This document shows positions 10,774 through 20,343 of a stretch of 64,000 bases of DNA, piece by piece (position 1 is the first letter of the stretch; each line of letters starts with the position of its first letter). This DNA is from Gossypium raimondii (lineage: Eukaryota > Streptophyta > Magnoliopsida > Malvales > Malvaceae), in contig NC_068566.1 of NCBI RefSeq assembly GCF_025698545.1, forward strand, positions 3,765,362 through 3,829,361, given 5' to 3'. The translations under genes were made by a program, and so were the position numbers. A model generated the notes under the pieces. It had not been told where the DNA came from. It did no database searches and saw only the letters and a program-made list of their open reading frames with translations.

Positions 10774-11176
10774 GCCCTTTGACCGTTAACTTTAACGATT
10801 GACCATTAACTTTAACGGTTGACCATTAAAGTTAGTTGCCCCTAATTTTTTCAGTTAAAGGCACCACGTGTCACAATCATGACGTGACATATGGCAAAAA
10901 ATGATAAAAATAAATAAAAATTATTAAATTTTAATAAAAATGTAAAAAATATAAATTTTATTAAAATAGTACAAAATTATAAAAATTGTAAAATTTTATA
11001 AAAATCGTAAAAAAATATAAAATATATAGAAATGTAGAAAAAAAATTATAAAATTTTATAAAGTCATAAGAAAATTAAAAAAATGTAAAGAAATATAAAA
11101 TTCGTAAAAAATTATAAAACTTATCAGACCAAAAAAAGCATTTTATAATTTTTCTAAACGATAAAATGGCTTTTTT

Positions 11177-11464
11177 AGTGGCGGATCCAAAAATACGACT
11201 TAGGGGCAGGGGCAAAGTCGAAAATATTTTGGGGGCAGAATTAAATTATATATTTTTATGATAGTAAAAATGCAATTTTATCATTTTAATAGTCTATATC
11301 TTTATAACTTTTAGAATATTAAATCATTTTTTATCATTTGGGGGGCAAAGTGCAATTTTACCATTGCTAATTTAAAATTTTATAAATTATAAAGGGCCTA
11401 AATGAAATTTTTTCTATTTTAGGGTGGGTCAAGGTCCCTGCCAGCCCCCTAGATCCACCCATAG
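11177..11464. mobile_element. hAT-like MITE copy in the right arm, inverted
   Basis: Begins TAGTGGCGGATCC and is the reverse complement of the left-arm copy. It shares TTTTATGATAGTAAAAATG and TTGCTAATTTAAAATTTTAT with the family. Confidence 0.75.
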
Positions 11465-11935
11465 CCTTTTTGATGCATTTTGGCAATTCAAGTATCCAAT
11501 TAAGTGCAAAAAAAAAGGGGGACTTAATTGCTTTTTTTGAAAAGTTTGAGGGCATTTTTGATGCATTTTGGTAGTTCAAGCACCTAATTGAATGAAAAAA
11601 AAAGCAGGGGCTTAATTGCTTCTTTTTTTTTTTTTTGAAAAAGGTCTTTTTTATGCATATTGAAAGTTCAAGTACCCAATTGAATGCAACAAAAAAAATA
11701 GGGGCTTAATTGCTTTTTTTGAAAAAGTTTGAAGGCTTTTTACACCCTCAAGCCAATAAAAAATAAAACAATTAAACTAAATTTGGGTTGGAGTCTGTTC
11801 TCCTATTAAATTTTGAGTTCGAGGTAGATTTTTTTCTTAAAAATCGAGGTCAAGGTGAATTGGTCAAGCTTTGGGTCAGGGTCAGAGCAGGCAAAAATCT
11901 GCCTTGCCACGCTCCATTGCCATCCCTATTCAAAA

Positions 11936-13387
11936 TCAATTTTGTGGTTGAATCAATCAAGTCATTGGTTCGTCGATCCAATCGGTTTGAAAAATCTATC
12001 CGATTTGATTAAACAAATTTTTATAAATTAAAAAAAATGAAAACACATTTAAAAAATAAATAAATAATCATGTTCAACTACTTGTTTCAATTGGTTTTTT
12101 GTCTGATCCATACTGGTTTTCGAATCAATCGATCTAATAGCTTTCTTTAAACTAATACTTCAATCGATTTTCAATCTAATCAATCTGATCAAACGATCCA
12201 ATCCAATTCAAACAACATTGGGTATCCACAATTTCATTTTAGTTAATGTACAAAAAAAAAATCAATCCATGGGATAGTTTTAATATATGGGCCTGGTAGT
12301 TGAATTAAGTAAGTTGGGGTTTGCTATTGGTTGGGTTTATAAGTCCATTGGGTGTAACAGTAATAATGCACATAGAAACAAGTGTCGGAGTTTAGGGCCA
12401 ATTTTCACAAACACTAAACTCTTTGGACTCACCCTCTAGTAAATGTGTCAACTTTGAGTTCCTGAACCATAATGCTGAATATCAAAAACACAATAATATA
12501 AGGCCCACTATTAACAATTTTATATATATAATTGCCCTCTCTATATAACAACATTTCATTATAACAATTAAATTTTTCGTAGATACAATTTTTTATGTTT
12601 TATTTTAAATATTTATAACAGTTATTCACTTATAACAGCAACAACAATAGTCATAAAATATTTTATTTATTAAATTAATTCTCTATAACAGTATATTAGT
12701 GAAAATTTTAAATAAAAGCTGTAGTTATTTCATTTAGGCAAGTCTATTCATTATAATTTATTAAATGAAAATGACCTTAATTAAAATATTATTTAATAAA
12801 ATATTCATATTTCACATGAAAAATTATTAATCATATTTTATTAAATAAAATAATCTTCAATGAGTGGAATTAAAATATCAATACAATAAACTATTAAGTT
12901 CCTTATTAAATATTCTGCTATGAATTTAATAAATCATGATAAATTAATTAGTTTAATTTAATAACTCGTGCCGACTAATTGAATTTGTTAGATTTATGAA
13001 TTTTATTATTAATCATGTGAAAGAATATAAAATAAAATATGCATAAAAGCAATAATTTTGTTGATTTAATTCCTATATTTTTAATACAATTTCCACTTTC
13101 TTTATTTGATGAAAAATCATGATATAAAATTCATTGTAAGTTTATTATAATTATCCCTATATAATAATACTTACTTTGCAAAATTTTGATAGATAAATGA
13201 AATTGTTATAAATAAGGATAATATATAAGTGGCAATGGTTATGTGGTTGAGAAAGGTATAGACTCAATTGTATTAAACAAGAGAACATGTTACATGCAAT
13301 AACAACATATCGCAATCTAATTTCTTATTGTACACAAAGGAACTCTAAGTTTAAAGTATTAAAGTAGAAATTGGAGAAGAAAGGTTG

Positions 13388-13431
<44 letters not shown>

Positions 13432-14096
13432 AAATAACTTGAATTATAATTCATTATTAAAAGTATAGAATTGAATAATTAATTAAGTAATTGGATTCAT
13501 TAATAGTGGACGAGAATGATTGGTCGGTCTAAATATTAAGGTACTTGTTAGTTTCTCTTGTTATGGGGATGATTCAAATTAATTTCTTTACATTAATTTA
13601 ATCTTTATATGAGCAATACAATCAAATATGATAAATTTTAATAGGGTATATATTTATTAATTAAAAATAATACGATTTTTAAAAAAAAATAGTTCAACTC
13701 CAAAAAAATGTTTGATTAATAAAACCATAAGCTTTAAAATTATTATTTTTAGCAAACAATAAATAGCATTTAATCAATAACAGATAGCTTTATTAAAATT
13801 TGATATTATTTGATTCTTTTTATTAGTGTAAGGATTAAATTAATATATTTAATAGTATAAGGATTAATTTGAACCATTCTCTATAACGAAAGGGACTACA
13901 ATATAATTCACCCATAAATTATTCACCTCGAATTTGTACACTCAATGTCCCAAGATGTCAACTACACAACTAAAACCTGAAAAGCTTGATTTTCATCATT
14001 TTGTTTACTTCTACTATAGCAAAAAGATTGCGGTTTCTAATAAAAAATATGTGCGAAACTATTAAATAAACAAGGGATAATCACCATTATTATTAT
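11936..14096. other. AT-rich intergenic DNA, no gene
   Basis: No coding region seen. It contains CTCTATATAACAACA/CTCTATAACAG motifs (about 12538-12705) typical of small plant MITEs, a TA microsatellite (13392-13430), and a TAT/ATT-rich end (14083-14100) abutting the copia LTR. Confidence 0.6.
13392..13430. repeat. (TA)n microsatellite
   Basis: About 19-20 uninterrupted TA dinucleotides. Confidence 0.95.
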
Positions 14097-14336
14097 TATT
14101 ATAAAACAAGAAAAATAAATAAAAGATAGATATAAGAATAGCGGGAATTTTATTGCATTCTATTATTTTTATCGTTATCAGTAGTATATTCATATATATA
14201 TATATATATAGGGAGATTAGACTCTTCATTTTCCTAATACATAAATAGAAAAAGGTTACAAGAAAATGAAAGGTGAAGTGTTAAGGAAGGTGAAAGGTTG
14301 ATTATAATAAACATCTACTTAATAACATTCATAACA
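14097..14336 (-). repeat. 3' LTR of the minus-strand copia element
   Basis: Homologous to 20047-20285. It is followed on its inner side (plus-strand right) by CTTCCCTTGG. Read on the minus strand this is the polypurine tract CCAAGGGAAG directly before TGTTATG. Confidence 0.85.
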
Positions 14337-14381
14337 CTTCCCTTGGATGTTCATTGTATAAAGGATATGCTTCATTAAAAT

Positions 14382-14743
14382 CATCATCATTAGTAGTATA
14401 TTCCTATATATATAGGGAGTTAGACTCCTCATTTTCTAATACATAAATAGTAAAAGAGTTACAAGAAGATGAAAGGTGAAAGGTTGATTATAATGAACAT
14501 ACACTTAATAGCATTCATAACACTCCCTTTGGATGTTCATTGTATAAATGATATGTCTCATTAAAATAATCATCATTAGTAGTATATTCCTATATATATA
14601 TATATATATAGGAGATTAGACTCCTTATTTTTCTAATACATAAATAGTAAAAGAGTTACAAGGAGACGAAAGGTGAAGAGTTAATGAAGATGAAAGGTTA
14701 AAGGTTGATTATAATGAACATCCACTTAATAGCATTCATAACA
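14382..14743 (-). repeat. Two extra tandem copies of LTR end plus polypurine tract
   Basis: After the full 3' LTR, the segment from within the LTR through its TGTTATG end, the polypurine tract and about 40 bp of internal sequence is repeated twice in tandem. The LTR ends fall at about 14522 and 14743. The junctions lie at CATTAAAA-type words. The last copy reads on into the genuine internal region (AAAACCTTACTAGG). Confidence 0.8.
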
Positions 14744-14879
14744 CTCCCCTTGGATGTTTATTCTATAAAGGATATGCCTCATTAAAAACCTTACTAGGAA
14801 AAATCCTATGAGACAAAAAACCTAGTGAAGGAAAAAAGAGTACATAATCTTTTGATACACAGTATGTCACAACCTAAAA

Positions 14880-15165
14880 ATATGTAGGGCGAATTTACTC
14901 CCCCTCATTTAAACATCACTTAAGAACTTTGAAACAACACAATCCAATGTTGAAAATTAACTTCTCAAATGTAATGATAGGGAGTGTCTTAGTAAAAATA
15001 TCTGTCAAATTCTCACTTAACGAATCTGTTGAATATTTATATCTCCATTCTTTTGTAGATCATGAGTGAAGAAAATTTTTGATGATGTATGTTTTATTCT
15101 ATCACCCTTAATATATCATTTTTTAAGTTGTGCAATGCAAGTTGTATTATCTTCTTCTTCTTTTT
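14880..15165 (-). pseudogene. copia RNase H C-terminal fragment
   Basis: The minus-strand translation carries the KFFFTHDLQKNGDINIQQI and LTDIFTKTLP pieces that end copia Pol proteins, then a stop near the GGGGGAG tract. The RNase H N-terminus is missing where the LINE fragment begins. Confidence 0.8.
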
Positions 15166-15890
15166 TGACAGAAATGGGCCCGAAGGCCACTACCTCAATT
15201 AAAATGAATCAAGAATTACAACATTATGGATATTGTTGGGATACACCATACCAAAATACACGTTATAATAATTATTCAAAGCAAAATTACAGAGTTTATC
15301 CATAACTTTGTTACTATCGCGACTTATCCACTTAACATTGGCTTCGGTGAAAAGCTCAATCATGCCTCTAGTTTCTTTGATCCGATGGCCCGAAATTGTA
15401 ATGTCTTCACGATGTTTCTAAAATTGGTTAACTCAACTCTCACAATCAGACTCAAAGATTACCTTGTCGAAGTTGAGCGAGCGAACCAAAGTGATGCCTT
15501 CAATGAACGCACTTAGCTCCTCCCACTCCATACTCATGTGATCCTATTTGTAACCCGCACTGCCACCGACAACGAAACCATCACTAATCTGATCCCCCTT
15601 GTAGCCTGCACTGCCACCGAGAACGAAACCATCACTATCTCGAATAATAACCCCAAAACTAGTTTTATTATCAACCACAGCAGCATCCACATTAACCTTA
15701 ACAAAATTGATCAGGACTTTTCCCATTTTTAGGGGGCTAAGACTCAAAGAAAGAATAGGCTTGTTCGTAAGGTAATGGATTCGGAAGTCATCACTAAGAG
15801 TTTTAGCCCTCTCTCATACGACCCTAACCTCCTTATCCTTCCCACAGAAGATAGTATTGTTACGACTATTCCACCCGTTCCAAAGAATTA
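15166..15890 (-). pseudogene. LINE (non-LTR) RNase H-domain fragment inside the copia element
   Basis: Its base composition is more balanced than the flanks. The minus strand reads VKVNVDAAV, GVIIRDSDGFVLGG and EWEELSAFIEG pieces, the RVT_3/RNase H-like domain found at the 3' end of plant L1-type LINEs. Upstream is a WNSRNNTIFCG-type zf-RVT piece. A short internal duplication (two GSAGYK segments) and stops are present. It lies exactly where copia RT and RNase H sequence is missing. Confidence 0.75.
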
Positions 15891-15897
15891 GTTGCCT

Positions 15898-16600
15898 CTA
15901 ACAGTTTAAAACATTCTGAGAGTTTAATGAAAATGTCATTATCAAGTAAGTCATAGAAATAGGCTGAACTATATCCATTAGGCATAAATCAAGCCCCTTT
16001 CTTATTGTCAAACTAATTAAGAACCTAAAAGTAGTGTTATCCACCATAGGAGAGTATGTCTCTTCATAATCAATATCAGGTCTATGTGAAAATCCTTGTG
16101 CAACCAAACGCGCTTTATATCTCACAATTTCTCCTTTTTCATTTCTCTTTCTTGCAAAAACTCATTTATATCCCACAGGTTTTACACCTTCAGGTGTACG
16201 AAATACATGTCTGAACATCTATCTTCGTAAGAGATTTTAATTAGAGTTTGTCTTTCAGTGACATCAATTTTGATTGGAGCATTTACAGTTGGTATATGTG
16301 ATTTTGTCACTCTTTTTGGATCAGTAAATGTGTCTGACAATTGATTTACTAAACTTTGTAAATGAATTATCCTTTGAACCTCCAGTTCACATTATTGCAT
16401 ACGAGGATCAAGGTGAGATAATGATAATTTATTTCAATCTATTTCTTTTTCAAGCTGTTTATTTTCTCCCCCTAACGTTGAAAAAATTGACTCATTAAAA
16501 TGATAGTCAGCAAATCGAGTTGTAAATAAATTCCCCGTTGATGGCTCGAGATATTTAACTATTCACAATGATTCATATCCAACATATATTTCTAACCTCT
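15898..16600 (-). pseudogene. copia reverse transcriptase fragment
   Basis: The minus strand gives RYKARLVAQGFSHRPDID and YEETYSPMVDNTTFRFLISL, the start of the RVT_2 domain. A connector with lesions lies upstream to 16600. It stops shortly after a damaged LMDIV-type motif. The catalytic YVDD region is absent. Confidence 0.88.
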
Positions 16601-17190
16601 TTTGAGGACCCATCTTAGACCGTTTTGGTGGAGAATCAAAACATATACAGCATATCTAAAAATTCTCAAATGGAAAATATTTAGTTTCTGACCAAAAACC
16701 ATTTGCAACGAAGAGAACTTATGATAACTTCTTGGCCTGACTCGAATTAATGATGCTTCATTTAGTATGGCATGCCCCCAAGCAGAAATTGGAAGTTTTG
16801 ACTTCATAAGTACGTTTCTGCAATCAATTGAAGACGTTTGATTAATGATTCAGCAATATCGTTTTGTGTATGAACATGTGCTACAAGATGTTCAAAACAT
16901 ATTCCAATAGACATACAAAAATCATTGAAAGCTTTAGAAGTAAATCCACCAGTATTGTCAAGACAAATTGTCTTGATAAGGAAATCTGAAAAATGTGCTC
17001 GTAATTTGATCAACTAAACACGTAACCTCACAAATGACAGGTTACGAGTTGATAACAAGGATACATGTGACCATCTAGTCGAAGCATCGAGTAAAACCAT
17101 AAAATATCTAAATGGTCCAGACGGAGGGTTTATTGATCCACATATATCTCCTTGTATCTGTTCTAGAAAAGTGATAGATTCATAGTTTAT
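16600..17190 (-). pseudogene. copia integrase, main part
   Basis: Minus-strand pieces include DICGSINPPSGPFRYFMVLL, DASTRWSHVSLLSTRN, LDNTGGFTSKAFNDFCMSIG and AHVHTQNDIAESLIKRLQ, then an integrase-tail-like segment. Stops and frameshifts are present (for example near 16805 and 17015). Confidence 0.88.
17186..17190. repeat. 5-bp target-site duplication, left
   Basis: TTTAT directly before the solo LTR. The identical copy is at 18469-18473. Confidence 0.9.
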
Positions 17191-18468
17191 TGATAAATGA
17201 TAAAACTAACATATTTTAATCACGTTATTAATGCGTTTTTAGATGATTATTTATGCAAACTGGTGAATTTGATGCTCCTAATCCTTTAAATTTCTGTTCA
17301 TATACTTATGTGAGCATTTGGGAGCAAAAGGAGTAAGAAACGAGCAAAAATTAGTCAAAAAGAGTATATTTCAAGAGCCACACAGGCCAGGCCTTCCCAC
17401 AAGGGCTGGGCACACGACCATGTGAGCCACACGTGCTGGATACATAGTCATGTGCCAGGCCGTGTCGATTTCGCAACCTGCTTCTCAAACACGCAGAAAA
17501 ACACAATTTTTAGGCTTTCTAAGCATTTTAAAGTCTATAAATACCAAATAGAAGAAGAGATATAAGTGCATCAAGGAAGATCGAAGAAAACAACTCGAAG
17601 AACACCATTTGAGCCAACTCTAAAGTAGATTGCCATCAAGATAGAAGACCTCTTTTTAATTTCTTTTGAAGTTTTTATGAGTTTCTTTATTTCTTGTGGT
17701 TTTTCTAACTTTGAGATGTTTTTATTTAGAATTATGAACTAATTCCCTAGATATCTAGGGAAGATGAAACCTATGATGAATTTTATTATTTAATTTCTAT
17801 TATACGCGATAAATATTTGATTCTTGTTCTCAATTATGTGTGTTTATTTCTTGTTTTAATATTTTTAGGATATTAATTCATGTTTAATGTGCTTAATTCA
17901 ATAGAGGAAAAGTCCCTATTTAATAGTATATATAGCATAATTGAGTGGAGTTGTATGCAATCCTAAAAATAGGATGACATAAATCTACCGGATTAGAGTC
18001 AAATCTAATAGGGGAATCCATAGATCGAGTTAATGCGATGATAGGGGTTTTAATTAGAAAGAGATTTCAATTAATCAACCTAGAGTCAGTTGTCCTTACT
18101 CTCGAAATAGATATTAACATAATTTAGAGATTTCTACAGATCAAGACACTAAGTGAATAAATCGTTTAATTCAGATTCATAATAATAGATGAAGTCTAGG
18201 TGAATTCTTTCCTGGGTATTGTCTCTCTCATTAGTTATTGTTCGATTATTTTCCTTATTCATTCTCTGTTGAGTCCTTAGTTAAATTAGTTTAGTAATTT
18301 TAGCTTAAAACCAATCACTCCAAATTGTTGGCTAAATAATAGAAAAATGGTAATTACTAACATTTTTAGTCCTTGTGGATATGATATCTCTACTCACCAT
18401 ATCTATACTATTTATCGATAGGTGCATTTGCCTTAGTTGTATTTTAGTTAGTCACGTTAGACGCATCA
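17191..18468 (+). mobile_element. Solo LTR of a Ty3/gypsy-type retrotransposon
   Basis: Begins TGATAA and ends GCATCA (TG...CA with matching TGAT/ATCA ends), is 1,278 bp long and is flanked by exact TTTAT duplications. There is no internal coding sequence. It has a TATAAATACC promoter motif (about 17537) and the CACACG/CCATGTG-rich segment (about 17400-17465) often seen in long gypsy LTRs. It splits the integrase of the copia element, so it inserted after copia and then lost its body by LTR-LTR recombination. The superfamily is inferred from LTR length and style. The 5-bp duplication also fits copia. Confidence 0.88.
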
Positions 18469-18473
18469 TTTAT

Positions 18474-18914
18474 CTTGGCTGGTGATGGCCTAATGATTAA
18501 TTTGCCTTGAGAGCAAGCATCACATGAAAAATTATTAACTCGAAGAATTTGTTGGCTCTTCCATGAGTGCCCATGTGAATTGTCAATAACTTTTCACATC
18601 ATAATTGAACCGAGATGGCCTAACCGTTCATGCCAAATAATAAAGTCATCAGTAAATTTCTGATTTATTATAACATGTGTTTCAATTGTACTAATTCTCA
18701 TGTAATACAAACCAGAGGAGAGTGTGGACAATTTCTCCAAAACATGTTTATTTCCTTGAATTATACTCGTAATGTGAAGATATTCATCATTCACTTCTCT
18801 TATTGTCTCAATATGATATTCATTATGGCGAATATCTTTAAAACTTAATAAATTTCTTTGAGACTTAGGAGAGTATAACACATCATTAGTTTGAAACTTA
18901 GTTCCTCTAGGCAA
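18474..18914 (-). pseudogene. copia GAG-pre-integrase and start of integrase
   Basis: The minus strand gives TKFQTNDVLYSPKSQRNLLS, IIWHERLGHLGSIMM, then a CDACSQGKLIIRPSP zinc-type segment that continues across the solo LTR into the main integrase part. Confidence 0.88.
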
Positions 18915-19259
18915 TAATATATTTGCTCTTCTGAAGCCTTCTATAATTTTGGTACTACCGATATTATACTCACACTAGCTTTTTGTATTGTCAAATGAGA
19001 AAAATATTTATTATTCTTAAGTATAGTATGAGTAGTTGCAATCGTCTGCTAAGCATAAGTCCTCACCATTTATCGCTAATTGAATTTGAGAGGTATTCAT
19101 ATTCTTCAAAGAAAATAAATAGATGTCACATAAATTTTCAAATATATAAAATTTTTACGTAGATAGTTCAAAACATAATACAATAACCATCAAATATTGC
19201 TAAGCATAAGTCTTCACCATTTATTGCTAAGATTTATTTTTAATTTTGTCCATCTTAGT
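18915..19259. repeat. Decayed gag-pol junction with a duplicated segment
   Basis: The segment GCTAAGCATAAGTC(C/T)TCACC occurs at about 19049 and again at about 19199, a local duplication of about 150 bp period. The CCHC gag zinc finger expected here is not recognisable. Confidence 0.6.
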
Positions 19260-19792
19260 TATTTTGTAATAAAATTACAAAATTTGCTATCAAAACACTC
19301 AAAATTTACATGAATTACTAGTTAGAAGATCTTTGAAAAAGTCTATATAATTTAGAGTTATCAATATTTTTTTTTGTAACATATCCTCATAAGTTATTTT
19401 CTCTCCATATAATTTCAATTGGGAAGTGATTCTAAACATTGTTGAGCTATATTCACACACAGATTTAAAATCTTGTAATCTCAAATGCAGCCAATCATAA
19501 CGAGCTTTAGGAAGTATTATTATTTTCTGGTGGTCATATATATTTTTTAACTATTCCAAAGGACAAGTGGATCTTTAACAGTCAAATATTCAGTTTTTAG
19601 TCCCTCGTGAAGGTGATGGCAAAGAAATATCATAGATTTGGTCTTATCTTGACTAGATGCTCCATATCATTCATTAATAGTTTCACCAAAGCCTTTTGCA
19701 TCTAAGTGCATTTCAGCATCTAACATCCAGGATAAATAATTCTTTCCAGTAATATCAAGAGCCACAAATTTAAGTTTTGCAATGTTTGACAT
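19260..19792 (-). pseudogene. copia gag (UBN2-type) fragment
   Basis: The ATG at 19792 on the minus strand starts MSNIAKLKFVALDITGKNYL. An in-frame stop follows (about residue 40), then segments including DWLHLRLQDFKSVCEYSS and KLYGEKITYEDML. This is the typical plant copia gag. Confidence 0.85.
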
Positions 19793-20046
19793 TGATGATA
19801 CAACTACAATGCAAATTTAATATAAACACAAGTAGTCCCTTAACAAACTTTCAAGCATAACATAATAGAAGAGTACTCAGGCGATTACAACAATTTAGTC
19901 ACAAAATAAATTACAAGTAAATTGGCTATGTTAGAAGATTTAATAAATTACGGGGTTAGTGGAACTTTTAACAATGCAAATATACATTGATCCAAACTAA
20001 CAAAAAATGCAAGACTCTTGGATTTAAGTGTTCGTGCTCATAACGT

Positions 20047-20285
20047 ATTATAAAACAAGAATAATGTATAAAAGATAGATATGAGAATAGGGGATTTCTA
20101 TTGCATTCTATTATTTTCATCATCAGCAGCAACAATATATTCCTATATATATTAAACTCCTTATTTTCTAATACATAAATAGGAAATGGGTTACAAAGAG
20201 ATAAAAGATGAAGAGTTAAGAAATATAAAAGATAAAAGGTGAAAGGTTGATTATAATGAACATCCACTTAATAACATTCATAACA
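20047..20285 (-). repeat. 5' LTR of the minus-strand copia element
   Basis: Homologous to 14097-14336. On the minus strand it begins TGTTATGAATG. The inner border reads ATACGTTATGAGCACGAACA, where a primer-binding site would lie. The tRNA used was not identified. Confidence 0.85.

Positions 20286-20341
<56 letters not shown>
20286..20341. repeat. (ATT)n microsatellite
   Basis: About 19 ATT units directly abutting the outer end of the copia 5' LTR. Confidence 0.95.

Positions 20342-20343
<2 letters not shown>

Larger units (their letters stand above)
10168..11754. mobile_element. Fold-back element with 0.6-kb inverted arms
   Basis: The left arm (10168-10778) and right arm (11167-11754) are reverse complements over nearly their whole length, with about 390 bp of unrelated AT-rich sequence between. 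The ends start GGCTTAAGGGTGTAAAAAGC and end GGCTTTTTACACCCTCAAGCC. The outer part of each arm is a tandem array of an about 110-bp unit with CCCTCAAACTTTTTC, CAATTAAGCCCC and a TGAA(C/T)TTTC-AAATGCATC segment (about three units left, four right). The inner part of each arm is a copy of the hAT-like MITE also seen at 31.4 and 44.2 kb. The flanking 9-mers AATAAGAAT (10159-10167) and AATAAAAAA (11755-11763) agree at seven of nine positions, compatible with an aged Mutator-type duplication. No coding capacity. Confidence 0.8.
9890..11935. mobile_element. Possible hAT-like element interrupted by the fold-back element
   Basis: TAGGGATTGTA at 9890 and GCCATCCCTA at about 11926-11935 look like a degraded terminal inverted repeat pair (TAGGGATGGCAA type). 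The sequences just inside both ends share GGGT- and TCGAGGT-like words. The flanking 8-mers match poorly, so the call is weak. Confidence 0.25.
14097..20285 (-). mobile_element. Decayed Ty1/copia retrotransposon, minus strand
   Basis: A left LTR (14097-14336) and right LTR (20047-20285) are homologous direct repeats. Their minus-strand 5' end is TGTTATGAATGTTATTAAGT. Reading the minus strand from right to left the order is LTR, gag (about 19792-19260), GAG-pre-integrase (18914-18560), integrase (18560-16600, interrupted by a solo LTR), reverse transcriptase (16600-15898), a LINE fragment, RNase H (about 15165-14880) and LTR. The gag-protease-integrase-RT-RNaseH order is Ty1/copia. Multiple stops, loss of the gag zinc finger and of most of RT and the start of RNase H show it is dead. 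Both flanks are ATT-rich, and ATTAT-type words border both LTRs, so a 5-bp duplication cannot be separated from the microsatellite. Confidence 0.9.
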
